Assembly (NCBI GenBank): GCA_029204225.1
Contig: CM055095.1
Location: forward strand, 43,176,223 to 43,240,222
Source: Diphasiastrum complanatum
Taxonomy: Eukaryota; Streptophyta; Lycopodiopsida; Lycopodiales; Lycopodiaceae
Direction: 5' to 3'
DNA: 64,000 nucleotides
The notes beneath the pieces were generated by a model. It ran no database searches, was not told the DNA's origin, and saw nothing but the letters and a program-made list of their open reading frames with translations. Position 1 is the stretch's first letter. Every line of letters begins with the position of its first letter. Below are positions 10,589 through 22,364 of this stretch, piece by piece. The position numbers and the translations under genes were made by a program.

Positions 10589-11127
10589 GAGGATTTCATG
10601 TCCTCAGAGAATAGTCTCATATTTTTCCTTATCTCGCTTCTCACTCTTCATGCAAGCTTGTCAACATTGTGGCCTCTCCCAAGATGGGCTTCATAGATGT
10701 TGTTGCTGATCCCACATATGGTGACCTACTGCCTTGCTCTACCTTCACACCAGGGGAAGTGGCAGGGGTGGCAACAATACAAGAAAAGGAATAGAACTAC
10801 CCCAATAGACACCCTACTGATGCTTTCCTTTCCCTAGTAACTAAGACTTATGCCACCTTGCATCGACACTTTTGAGGAATTTCTTTGGATGTGTTCACGT
10901 CGAGCAGGAGAGTGTCAAGGTATTCCAAGTTCTATTCTCGTGGCGTTTTTCTAACAACATATTTTTATTGCCTTGTAACATGCTCAGGCCTTGTCAATCC
11001 TACTACGGGCGATGATGGTTGGGTCTGCTTCATCTCATCTCCCTTCATTAGCCGACTCACTACCTCTACGATTTTCTGATTTGATGCAGTCAGTTGGCAG
11101 AGTCTCGCTGATACCCTCATAAATTTT
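10589..11127. other. unassigned spacer
   Basis: No gene recognised. Short open frames exist but lack family motifs. A stretch at 11050-11090 (TTTTCTGATTTGATGCAGTC and after) resembles 30330-30360 in the same orientation, so part of this spacer belongs to a dispersed repeat. Confidence 0.4.
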
Positions 11128-11306
11128 GAACTTTTTTTAAAGCTGGGATCTAAACTAATCTTAGTTGTTGTGCAATCTTTGCTCTTGTTTGAGCTTGGGT
11201 TTTGTCAAACTTTTCCTTGGGGATGTATATATATTTCTCATCATTGTACCTATTGATTTTTTTAATAAATAAATGCACCACTGTGTTTCTTCTTGGTTCC
11301 AACATA
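11128..11306 (+). repeat. dispersed repeat, inverted partner at 30394-30572
   Basis: About 180 bp including CTCTTGTTTGAGCTTG, TTGGGGATGTATATA and TTCCAACATATCTCCC. The reverse complement of 30394-30572 matches it at most positions. Nature unknown; it could be an LTR edge or part of a non-autonomous element. Confidence 0.7.
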
Positions 11307-11699
11307 TCTCCCAAAGGTATACATAAGATTTTTAAAAGAAGTCCTAGATTTCATTGTGTCATTGTGTTGCCACATCAGATTGAACCCGCATGCCCAGAAT
11401 CTATAAATTCAAAACATACCACGGTTATATAACTTATGGCGTTATCTTCCACGATGGACTTATCCCCGCGCGATTAACAGGTCAAAATTAGCCCCCCGCG
11501 CTTTCACAAACTATATATTCAAATCTTTCGATTAACGCTCTTGCTGTTGCGTGTTCTTTCTGGTACTCGTGTGCCATCAGTGTTTTATTTCCTTCTTGTG
11601 TGTCTACCTCATCGCTATTTCTGCAGCCGTCTAGTTTGTAGTTTTTATAACATTTTCCTTACCTGACCATCTTCTTTCTTTTTCTATTATTTTTCAGTC

Positions 11700-13102
11700 C
11701 AGAATTCAAGCGGCACATCAAGCGATTTTGCTCTAACATTCATCACTGCTATGCAGTTTCTTTTATTAGCTATAACAACTATATTGTTTTGAGTATTGGT
11801 ACGACAAGAATTTGGTGCTGCTTTTCTGCAATGTCAGTTCAAACGCTTTCTTATGACTGCATATTTTTCTCCTGTTCGCTAATGTCTGTGTTTTCACTTC
11901 CAGTATAGCTAGACAATGTTTGGACGCTGTGACTTTTCTAGATGAGATGTTCGTATATTTATTGAATTACGTATGTCAAGAATCACGTCAAAATATGGTT
12001 TTATCAATAAATGGTAGAGTCTAGACCTGAAATAGTTTGATACAGATCAGGATGTAGGCTACGTACGCTTCGTTCGTCGGAATATTTGCCATAAGATAGG
12101 ATGACGGGTAACGATCGACGCGCAGAATAAAGCTCGCTATCGATGAATGAACGACATAATATTATCATCGTCGTAATAGAGCGTGTGAGAAATGTTACTA
12201 CTCAGATTTTATTCATCGACCAATACACTAGTGACTGACGAAAGAACTGCTTCCGCTGGAAGAAATGCTGCAATTAATCTAGCTTTTTGGGAAATATACC
12301 TGGTATTGCATGACGTGAGTAAACATTCAGACAAGGCGATAAGCTCTTCTTTTGATAATTTGGCCATAATGGAAGAGTCAGCACCTAGCGTTAGAGACAA
12401 TATTTATGTGTTATTGCCTTTGAGAGACCAGTTTTAGCGGACGGCGCTCAAACAATTGTCATTCTTTCTATAGGAAAGTCATAATCCAGAAGCTCTGTCA
12501 AGTCTGCAAGGTCTGAACATGTATCTCACTTTTAATCTGTTTGGGGAGCATTTCCATCTTGACCCCAATGCTGTCTTATTGAAATTGTTATCTATGATAT
12601 CTTGCACGTTCCACTTTTATGGTCACTGAGACTATTTCAAGCACTTACTGGTCAAGTGACTGCTCTGTAACTAGTATCAGTGTCAGATTTCACTCTAGCT
12701 TTGTCCGACTGGTATCAGAGCCTTCGTAATGCTCCAGAAAAAAATAGGTTCCTAAATAGTTGCTTGGTTTTTAAGAAGAAATGAACAGAGTTTGGGAGGA
12801 ATTTAGAATCGAAAGCAACCGAAAAACTGGAATAGAATAAAGAAAACAAGAGCTTTTGCATCTATAAAATGGGGCATAGATCTAAAGAGCCTTTTCCATA
12901 AATTCGTTCTGGTGCTTGTACATTGTCAGTAACAAAAACGTGCTTATATCTAAAAGTTGATCTCAAACAAGGAATTTTTTAGAAAATAGCATTTTTAGGT
13001 TTGGCATGTAGCTCTGAGCTTTTAGTATTTCATAGAATCCTGCCCCCAAAAGACTTTATGGATTAGATAATTGGTTTTGTTGGCCCATGGTTAGGATACA
13101 AT
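11700..13102 (+). repeat. 1.4-kb dispersed repeat with a copia primer-binding site, copy 1
   Basis: Matches 33383-34771 in the same orientation at roughly 90% identity by eye, from CAGAATTCAAGCGGCA to TGGCCCATGG and a little beyond. At 12710-12722 it has TGGTATCAGAGCC, a full initiator-Met primer-binding site, so the part to the left is probably an LTR and the part to the right a leader. The base before the site does not give a clean CA end, so the LTR edge is unsure. Small open frames at 12192-12437 do not look like a gene. Confidence 0.65.
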
Positions 13103-13589
13103 GTCATCATCTTGTCTTGCTCCCACAAGAGGAGATGATAATCCATTATATCCTTAACATGGGTCAACGTCAAACACCCATTATCTATAGACAATGTGTG
13201 TCATGGAAATCTTAAAAAAGAAAAAGGAAATAATTTTCAATCTTTTGTTGCACCATCCATGAGTGCTAAGTATTTTCAGGATTCCAAAATCCATGATAGC
13301 TTCGTATTTTGAAGGCTGAAAATTACACCCAGTCAAATTTGTACACAATAATGAGGTCCCACTTTTATGACCTAAGCGATGGTAATCTCCAAACTCAGTA
13401 TAAAACGACGATTCATGTAAGATTCGAGTAGACACACATTATGTGTTTGAGGAGCCTTGCCTTGGCACTAATAGTGCACATCTTACTGTCAGGCTACAAC
13501 AATCCATGAAGTGCACCTATGCCATGAATTTATCTTGCCTCAAAGTCTCATAAAAAGTTGTTTAACTCATTCTTTAAGTTAGTGGACGG

Positions 13590-13765
13590 GCCTAATGCAC
13601 TTTATGTCATAAAGTTTGAAGACTTTGATGGAATATTATCCTATCCACATTGAAACCAATGGGCTTTGTGTGGGCATATGCACTTCATGTCACAAAGTTC
13701 AAGGATTTTTATGGGCATAGTATCCTATATCTACTATGAAGCCCATGGCTTTTGTTGTGCTATAA
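13590..13765. repeat. two-copy tandem repeat, about 95 bp unit
   Basis: TGCACTTTATGTCATAAAG...CCAATGGGCTTT is followed by TGCACTTCATGTCACAAAG...GCCCATGGCTTT. No coding potential; lies in otherwise featureless DNA (13103-14220). Confidence 0.6.
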
Positions 13766-14222
13766 ACACTACATACACAATTGTCCATACATTTTTCATC
13801 TCAATATAACAAACTTCATAAGTAGTTGTAAGCAAGAAATATCAATGCAACCCATTAGAGTTGGTCAAAGAGAGCCAAGTCCTTATGCCTTTCAAAACAT
13901 CCAACAATAAATTGGCCTTCAACTAGATATAAGCACTTCAAAAAGATCTTTAGAATTTGTCAATGATGAAACACATGACAAGAAGTTTAATTTGATAAAA
14001 CAGAGATATCTCAAAAGTCATGTTAGATAAGACCGACTTTACTTTGAGAATCCATCTGGAACTTTAGTCTGTCGACGTTAAGAGAGATACCGTGCTGTGG
14101 AAATTCATTCTCTGATATCGAAACAAATCATTTCGAACTGAATAATTTGATATCGTGAAAGATATTAAGTATTAGAGCTTGCGCTATGATATAGTAATAA
14201 AATTAGGCCCTAAAGAATCAAC

Positions 14223-14234
14223 ACTCTGATACCA
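14223..14234 (-). other. copia primer-binding site remnant
   Basis: Reads TGGTATCAGAGT on the minus strand, one mismatch from the usual site. It is followed by TGTTGGAAAGAGC at 14235, which has the expected TG start of an LTR end. The LTR would extend right for several hundred bases, but its far edge is not evident and no matching LTR copy is in the window. Confidence 0.5.
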
Positions 14235-15271
14235 TGTTGGAAAGAGCTATGAAAAGATAGGTCGAGTAAGATTCAAATAAAAAGAATTCGAACGACAAGA
14301 ATTAAAACTTATCGTGCGCAGCGGAATAAGCTCTCTGTCTCTTTCTCTGTGCATGTCCGCCTATCAATTTCGAACAAAACAATAGTGACAAAAATCATGT
14401 TCGATCTTATAGTAACTAACTTTGAAATCATTAGTACTACATTGATTACATAACCAAACATTAAGCATTGAATTATCAGACAAATAATTAGTCACGAAGA
14501 ACTACAGAGATGCATACATTCTTATACGAACCTGAACGCAAGAAGAAGATAGATTGATTTAGTATGAAAACGAAATAGATGTAAATGAGTACAACAAGTT
14601 GCAGATTGCAGCTGCGTACTCTAAGCTATCTCTGAGGGACTAAATATAAGTCTGAATTAAGCGCAACTACTGATGACCAGAAGCACAATAGCAATCTCTA
14701 ATCAACTCTAAAAAAATGAGCTAGAATGCTCAAGAGTGTCCAAGCTCGCAAGCTTGAGAGAGAGAATGCTGACTATTCAATACTTGATCATTTAAGAACG
14801 ATATGTGTTTATCTAAGATGATAACAACGTAAAAATATGAACAATTATTTATACTATGAAATAAGATTGTCAAATGTGTCATCCAGTTGGTTGTGATGTG
14901 CTGGCATCCATCCAATTAGGACTTCTCAGAAATTACTTGCTGATTAATGCAAGTCGGTGGCTTCGGTCGTAAACAGTCTGTCTGCAGATTTGAACATAAA
15001 TTGTAACTTTGTAGAAATTAACGTAAACTGTAATGCAAAAAATGTGAAGGTCTTCACCAATGTTATTTCCTTAACATTTGAGGCATCTGGCATTTTGCAA
15101 AAATGTCGAAGTGAGAGAAAATGCTGAAAGACAAAAATCCCGAAGTGCCGACATTGTGAGCTATTTCTGAGTAATTATGCAGACTGTGTAAAAACATGAA
15201 GGCTGCAGGTCTGGATAAGAATTGGACTAAGATTAGAAGGTCGATTAGTCGATTAGTAGGAGAATAGTCCG

Positions 15272-15748
15272 ACATCCCTTTGTCTTACCAATGCTCCTGC
15301 CACATTCAATCAAATGATGGAACAAATTTTTCGACCTTATCGACGATTTCTGGGAACATTCTTTGATGATATCCTAGTCTTCAATGCTAATGAAGAAGAA
15401 CACAAAAGACATCTTGATATCATTTTTAAAACTTTAATGGAAAATTCACTTCTTATTAAGGGAAAAAAAAGTGAATTCTTCCTAGAAGAGATACATTTCT
15501 TAGGACATATGATTTCGAAAGAAGGAATCCAAATGGACCCTTTCAAGATCAAAGCTCTAAAAGATTGGCCAAAACCTAGAAACATTCATGAAATTCAATC
15601 TTACTATATGAAATTTATTCGACATTTTGCTCATATAGCTTCACCTCTTCATGAACTCACTAAAAAGAGAGTGAAATTCCATTGGAACAAGAATGAACAA
15701 AATTCTCTGATTCCTTTAAGCACTCCCTTATCACAAGACCCGTCATGA
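15272..15748 (+). pseudogene. Ty3/gypsy reverse transcriptase fragment
   Basis: The frame reads LTNAPATFNQMM, then FFDDILVF (the catalytic Asp pair at 15365-15370), FLGHMISKEGIQMDP and KALKDWPKP, all standard gypsy polymerase motifs, and enters the RNase H connection (SPLHELTKK). It is open for 144 codons from the ATG at 15314, but begins and ends inside the domain with no LTR, integrase or gag nearby. Its right edge coincides with the left terminus of CACTA element 2, so that transposon probably inserted here and cut it. Confidence 0.85.
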
Positions 15749-15749
15749 C

Positions 15750-16095
15750 CACAATAACATATCGCGCACATTTCGACGTGGGAAATCTCATAATCTGTCA
15801 CAATCCGACACATTGAAATATGACGTCCCAGTAAAAATCCAAAAACCAGAGTTTGGCGGTTGAGAATATGGGCGGCAAACAATTTTTGAAAGGCACGTCG
15901 AAATCCGACATGTCGGATTATGACATTCAAACGTGGATATCACCTGGCATGGCTTTTCCAAAAAAAAATACGTGTGATCCGATGTGGACATCAGAATCCG
16001 ACGTCCACATCGGCAATCTGAACGCTTGTCCACGGCAACTGGTACCTGTCGTCCAGGCCTGAATGGGCACGGATGTCAGATTCCGATGTGTTTTG
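15750..16095. repeat. left terminus and subterminal repeats of CACTA element 2
   Basis: The terminus reads CACAATAACATATCGCGC and matches the right end of element A in 23 of 31 ungapped positions. Subterminal copies of the family A motif follow: CGAAATCCGACATGTCGG at 15899, CAGAATCCGACGTCC near 15990 and CAGATTCCGATGTG near 16078. Confidence 0.65.
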
Positions 16096-16269
16096 AAGTC
16101 TGTTTCATTTTTTGTATTCGCGCGATCCAGCGCCTTCTCTCTCACTCTGATTTTTTGCATGTTAAAACATCTCTGGAGCAATTGAGGGTGCTTGAAGATC
16201 AGTGTTTGAGGTTGGGGCTTGTTTGTTTAGCTTTTTGTTTGTTTGTTTGAGGTTGGTGTTTGCTTGTTT

Positions 16270-16573
16270 GTTTTGAGAAGAGATAGAGAGTGTGAAAGAT
16301 AGAAAGAGATAGAGAGTGTGTGTGTATTATATGTGTATGTGTTTTTAAATTTTGCATTGATTTAAAATGGTTTTGAATATTGTTAGTATGAATATGGTTT
16401 TGAATGGTCTTGTAATAAATTATTAGTATTATTTAGGATAGTTTGGTAATAATATATTATTAGATTTGTAATTTGTGAGAGAGAAAGAGAGAGAAGAGGT
16501 GGAGTGTAGATGTATGCTTGAAGATATTGAAAGATTTTGGAGTTTATGTTTTGTTCTTTTTTTGAAAGATAAA

Positions 16574-16617
<44 letters not shown>

Positions 16618-16990
16618 ATATAATAGATTGTGATAGTGTTTATAATAGATTGATTTTTTACAGTGTTTATAATACATTGTTAGAATTATTTAGGATAGTG
16701 TATGTGTGTGCTTGAGAGGATGTGTATGTGTTTTGAATTTTGCATTGACCTATAATTTAGGTTAATAGACAAATAGATATAGATAGTGTTGGGTAGTAAT
16801 AGATTGTTAAATTTATAATCTGTGTGTGAGAGAGAGAGGAAAAAAAAAAAGAAGAAGAAAAAAAATAGAAGATGTGTGTGTGTGTTCAACGTTTTGCATT
16901 GATTTAGAATTTAAGATTATAGATAAATACATAGTCTATGGTGGTAATAGATTGTTAGATTTATATTTATTTAGTACTAAGAATGATACA

Positions 16991-17064
<74 letters not shown>

Positions 17065-17439
17065 TGTGTGTGTGTGTTTTGTATTATGCATTAGTTTAGG
17101 GTTTTTAAGAGTGATAGATAAATAAATAGTGTTTGATAGAAAAGTATAAATATTGTTTATAAAAAATTGTTAGAATTATTTAAGATAGTGTATGTGTGTG
17201 TTTGAGAGGATGTGTATGTGTTTTGAATTTTGCATTGATCTATAATTTAGTTTATTCGACAAATAGATATAGATAGTGTTGGGTAGTAATAGATTGTTAA
17301 AATTATAATGTGTGAGAGAGAGAAAAAAAAAAAAAAAAAAAAGAGAAGATGTGTGTGTGTGTGTTTAACATTTTGCATTGATTTAGAATTTAAGATTATA
17401 GATTGTTAGATTTATATTTATTTAGGACTAAGAATGACA

Positions 17440-17502
<63 letters not shown>

Positions 17503-17556
17503 GGGAACATGTTTAGCAGTTTACATTGTTTTAAGATGAGAGAGAGAGAGAGAGAG

Positions 17557-17607
<51 letters not shown>

Positions 17608-17761
17608 TTTGATTAAGATTTAGAGTAGTAGGTGAATAGATTGTGTGTGTGTGTGTGTGTTTAAGTTTAACATTTTGCATTTTATTTAAAATTTAAGATG
17701 AGAGAGAGAGGGGTGGGAGGGAGGAAGTGTGTATGTGTTGTGTTTTGCATTTTGAATTTAA

Positions 17762-17808
<47 letters not shown>

Positions 17809-17905
17809 GTGTGTGTGTGTGTTTTGTATTATGCATTAGTTTAGGGTATTTAAGAGTGATAGATAAATAAATAGTGTTTGATAGAAAATTTATATTAGAT
17901 TTATA

Positions 17906-17983
<78 letters not shown>

Positions 17984-18020
17984 GTGTGTGTGTGTCTGTG
18001 TGTGAGTGTGTGTTTTGATT
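16270..18020. repeat. compound satellite: (GA)n, (TG)n and TTTTGCATT units
   Basis: A tandem array in which blocks of (GA)n and (TG)n alternate with short conserved spacers (TTTTGCATTGATTTA, ATTTAAGAT, GTAATAGATTGTTAGA, GATAGATAAATA). Two higher-order copies are clear: 16676-17166 and 17167-17500. Long pure tracts lie at 16581-16615, 16993-17062, 17442-17497, 17562-17606 (TG), 17765-17803 and 17908-17980. Open frames here are repeat artefacts. Confidence 0.85.
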
Positions 18021-18900
18021 AAGATTTAGAGTAGTAGATGACTAGATAGTGTTTGATGGTAATTGTATGTTTGAATTTACTTATAATAATGGTTCAAGTG
18101 TGTAATACAGTGTTATTTTTTAAATGATTCTGCATGTGACAAAAATATTCAAAAAAAAGAGAGCAAGCGTTTAAAAAGCGAGCAATTGCACGTTTGCATT
18201 TAAGCTTTGAGTGAGTTTCCGGTGAGTTTGTGTTGTTTCAATTTGTTTTATTATTGGAATACGTTATCTAACATAGTAAAAAATCCTACATGTAACATGT
18301 CGACATCTATGAAAAGGAAGTCTCCGACGTCTATCCAACGTCTGTCTGACACGTTTTAATGTCGGATTCTGACGTCCCAAATTAGGTAAAATAAAAAAAA
18401 ATTATTCTTGGAGTTGGATTCTTGGAAAAGCGATGTTCATGAATTGTTTTTGAAACAATATTTTTGAGTTGCATTCAACATTTGGATCAAACAACAACCT
18501 AAGCATGAGGTACTTTTCATTCTGAAATTACTTTTCATTCTATATTTTATTGCATTACTTCATGTCTATTATGAATGACAATACTTTATTGCATTGCTTT
18601 ATGCACATCATAAATTTCATTTAGATTTCTATATATGATATTGATTGTTGTTTTGAAATCCGACATTGCACATGGTTTTAAATTCTTAGTTGGTTATTAC
18701 GTCAATCCACATCTCAAAATTCGATATTGCAATTTTTAAAAAAACAACATTGCACATATAAAAGCAATGGCAATATAGCACGATCATTTGCAATAATAAT
18801 ATATTCATAATATCAATCAATGTATTACAAAATTGCTGCTTTAATGTCACATGAGTCTTTTTAGATCTAACATTAACTAAAATTTATAAACCTAATCTAC
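18020..18900. other. interior of CACTA element 2 with outlying subterminal motifs
   Basis: No gene. At 18296-18380 there are further GTCGGATTCTGAC-like motifs and related ACGTC words, the same type as near both termini. The rest is AT-rich non-coding DNA before the end of ORF1. Confidence 0.5.
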
Positions 18901-20003
18901 TCGTCGTCGTCGAAGCGAACAAACTACATTAATATTTAATACTTGATCGTATTAAATAAAATAAAATTGACGCTGGAATACAAACCACATCCATATGAAT
19001 ACAAAAACTAGTACTTACATTTGGAGGATGACCCTCGCTCTTTAGTTTGTTGACTAATGCGTCGTATGATTCCTTGAAGGCAAATTCGTATTCCTCCTTA
19101 GTTGGCAGACGTCCATAGTCCGCCAACTATCCATGCATTGAATTTAAGTTGAAATTAATTTAGGGCTACGTTGGAGTAGCTAGTCATAATGCATATTAAA
19201 AAATAAAAGCATATGAAATCAAAGATAAACTATAAGAGTAGTGTAAGTTCACTTACCATGCTTGCTGGCAATCCCGCCCTTCCGCTCGAGCCCAACCTAG
19301 GATTGCCTATCCCATGCATCCTAGCAACCGCATCATCTTTCTGGATCTTGTATTAATCTGGTATTCGTTCATCTGCTTTTACACGGTTCCAATCATTTCT
19401 TGAACACCAGGAGGGCTTGGATTGCCCGTCCCTATAAGCTCGTCGTGCCATATCACGATGATACCTAATCCATAAGCTCATATGCTTATGAATTTCCTTC
19501 TCCTCGAATTCCTCTTCTTGTCGAAATTCATCATGAAAGGTACCAATAATCTGTCGTTTATCGGCGGCAGGTTTTTCGGACCATTTACTAAACAATCTAT
19601 CACCAAAATGGTGTTGGCATAAAGAATAGAGCCGGACCAAAACCACCCTAAGCCGTTGGCTACCTGAATAAGATTTTGCTATCCGGAATCTATGAGTTTG
19701 TCAACACCTGCTCCCTTTTCTGTTGGGAATTATATTACCTTGAGGATCCACGTCATAATAAGGATTTGTGAATGACTCTTCGGTGGGGGCGGGAGCCGCG
19801 GCCGTTTGTGAGGGACCACCCTCATCTCGGCTAAGCATACTTTGTAGTTTTGCTTTTTGCTCAGGAGTTAATGATTCATATAAATTTTTACCATAGTCTC
19901 CCGAGCTTTCACCACTGACCCCGACATGATTACTACATTCATAAACATACAATACATTACAATAGACCCTAATATATTGAAATGAAGTAGAAAAGAAAAT
20001 CAA
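18900..20003 (-). pseudogene. CACTA ORF1 (Transposase_24-like), element 2
   Basis: Better-preserved ORF1. Exon 1 (about 19920-19701) contains SLTPEQKAKLQSMLSRDEGG and NPYYDVDPQGNIIPN. The next (19646-19259) contains LYSLCQHHFGDRLFSKW, KPSWCSRNDW and GNPRLGSSGRAGLP. A 110-bp exon (19126-19017) has YGRLPTKEEYEFAFKESY. The tail ends in DDDE near 18900. Donors GTAAGT at about 19257 and 19017 and the acceptor GGATAG at about 19127 fit. One stop near 19355 interrupts the second exon. The function of this protein class is inferred from its place beside the transposase; a DNA-binding accessory role is possible. Confidence 0.65.
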
Positions 20004-20194
20004 CTACAGAACTTGAATGCATATTGGAGTGGGACTTTCATACTTGTGATAACAAAACAAGAGAGATATGCATTTAGAGCCTACACCAAGTTGCAAAAGA
20101 ATCATATAAGCGACAACGTATAAGAATAGTACTATCTAAAAATTAGAACATTTGAATCATACAATAATTTTATGTTATTTGTGTTTTGTACTTG

Positions 20195-20300
20195 TGCATA
20201 TATGCATCACAACGAGATGAATTACATTCAAATCAGTCTAGCGATGATGACACTACTCAAGTTAACAAGGTAAGTAAATTTGAATAATTAGGGAGGCAGA
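20195..20300 (+). pseudogene. first transposase exon of CACTA element 2 (truncated)
   Basis: The frame SQRDELHSNQSSDDDTTQVNK followed by GTAAGT parallels the first exon of the element A transposase (SSDGESSDEGINVNK at about 2870 and 4390). Similarity stops soon after the donor, so the rest of the gene is gone. Confidence 0.5.
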
Positions 20301-20689
20301 AATGGATTAATAGGATTTAGAGGCTAGGGGACCAACTGGAGTTCCTACACATGTACATTTCTTCATTTCAATAAAGCAGATTGGTTCTCTTGTGAAATGG
20401 ATTTATGAATGTCCTTGCTCTCTATCACTTTTCCTCCATCTCTCATGCTTTATTTGTGTTTTGCTACTTGTTGGATTTGATTGTTATTAGCATTGCATGT
20501 TATTATACTTTTTATGAGGGAGAAAGGGAGAGAGAGAAAGAGTAAGCTATCTTGTTGTAGATCTATGCGTGACAATTAACTTCATCTCTTTGATGCTAGA
20601 TTGATGAAATCTTGGATTGAGGTTAGGCAAGGAAAGAAACCCACTACATAGATTTCGTCGTATTTGCAGTTTGCACACGTCCCGATTCG

Positions 20690-21239
20690 GTCTTTTTGGT
20701 ACTGCTTTAGTGTTGTTACACCAATTGGTAGTATTACTCCAGTAGTCAGGTACTAATTTTACAAATTTTGTACTATTTTGGTATTATTTTTGTGTTGTAA
20801 AACTCTTGAATACAAAATATTAGTACTACGATAACTTATCGTGTACCAATTTTGATCCTGTTGACTACCTAATTAGGTTCTTTTATAGTAAGTGTCTCAT
20901 TTTTATTCTAAAATCTACCAAATAGGTACTATTTAGACTTCTTGTGACAATGTTTTATGCGTAAAACTATTAAATTAGGTACTTTTTTTTTTATATTTAA
21001 TTGTGTTCGCAGCTCACATACAATCCTTTGTGGTCTTTTTGGTACTATTTTAGTGGTGCTTACCAATTGGTGGAATCTAAGCTTTAGTTACTACCAATAT
21101 TACAAGATTTGTAATATTTTTGTAATGTTTGTGTGTTTCTGCAACTTTTGAGTACCAACTATTTGAACATATCGTGTAACAATTTTGATCCTCAGACTAC
21201 CAATTAAGGTTCTTTATCTTTTTGCATGTGTAGTACTTT
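20690..21239. repeat. GGTACT-rich tandem repeat, left part
   Basis: Two diverged units of about 350 bp sharing TTTTTGGTACTATTTTAGTG, CCAATTGGT, TTTTGATCCT and ACTACCAATTAAGG. The same units resume at 26485 beyond copia B, so the array was split by that insertion. No coding sequence. Confidence 0.75.
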
Positions 21240-21902
21240 TGCTAAATTTCACACGTGTGGACTGTCCACTACATGTACTTGTGATCTCCTAAGGTGTGTA
21301 GATGCACCAAGATCAAGACTAGATTGAGATTCAAGATCAATCTTGAATCCTATGGCAAAAACACACTACTACATGCATTCAATCACTTCCAACTCTCACT
21401 CACACGTGTGGGAAGTATTCAAAAAATAATCTAAGTAAAAACAAGCTGCTCTCCTCGGGTAGAGAGAGAAAATGCATCAAGAGCTCTCAGGTAGAGAGAA
21501 AAAGCTAGAAATCCAATAACTCACAAAATCCATGAAATCACTAAATCAATTTTCTATTGGACCTCACAAGATTCCACCTCTAAATCCTATTGGACCTCTT
21601 AAGCTTCATCAAAAAAAAGCATGACACTTGTCTACACTCTAATTGGCACAAGTTTGGCTCTATTTTGGCTCAATAGTGGCATTACAAGTGGAAATGGATA
21701 ATTTGCCATCTATGCCAAATTTGACCCTATCAACATCCTACACCTAAATGCTTGACTATGAGATTCTATGAGACCCCTATATCAAACATTTTAATTTACT
21801 CTACAATTCTCCACACGTGGGAACATCCTCCACACACGTGAGATTCACTTACAAACTTCTATCATAAAAAATACCAAGCTAGAATTTTGCCAATTTCTCA
21901 CA
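21240..21902 (-). repeat. 3' LTR of copia B (left in window)
   Basis: Starts TGCTAAATTTCACACGTG and ends CAATTTCTCACA. Includes two CACACGTGTG palindromes. Compared with the right copy it has about 18 differences in 662 bp. Confidence 0.9.
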
Positions 21903-22364
21903 CTCCTCCTCAAAAAAATAGCTTGGAAAGGTACTAGATCACTTGAGAAGTTTGTAGATCTTTTTGAGTGGATCCTTTGGTATGCATAAGAAGTGAAGAT
22001 CAGCCAAGGGATCCATCATAGCAGCACCCTCACCATATCCATGATAAGATCTCTTTGGTAGAGATCTCTTGCCAATGCCTTTGAAGAGTGCTCCACCAAT
22101 ATGCCACTATTATCATGGGCTTCCTCCATGCTTGATGATGATCTTTGCCTTGAAAGTTCCACTTGCATGATGGATGCACCATAAATAGAGAAATCTGAGG
22201 CTTCCAAGCCTCATAAGGATCATGGAGATCAAGATCATAAGATGTGAAACAATGATGATTATCAAGATTATGCTTTCTAGCTTGACTAGTCCACATACAA
22301 TGAACTATATCCATGATGGATCTAATCTTGATATCAAAGACTATCTTGATCTTTTTTAGGCTAG

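Larger units (their letters stand above)
15750..20300 (+). mobile_element. CACTA element 2 (family A), left half only
   Basis: Starts with a degenerate CACTA terminus (15750-15780), followed by palindromic subterminal repeats, a GA/TG satellite, ORF1 on the minus strand and the first exon of the transposase on the plus strand (20195-20272). Everything after about 20300, including TNP2 and the right terminus, is missing. Orientation and order match element A, so it supplies the left part that A lacks in this window. Confidence 0.65.
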
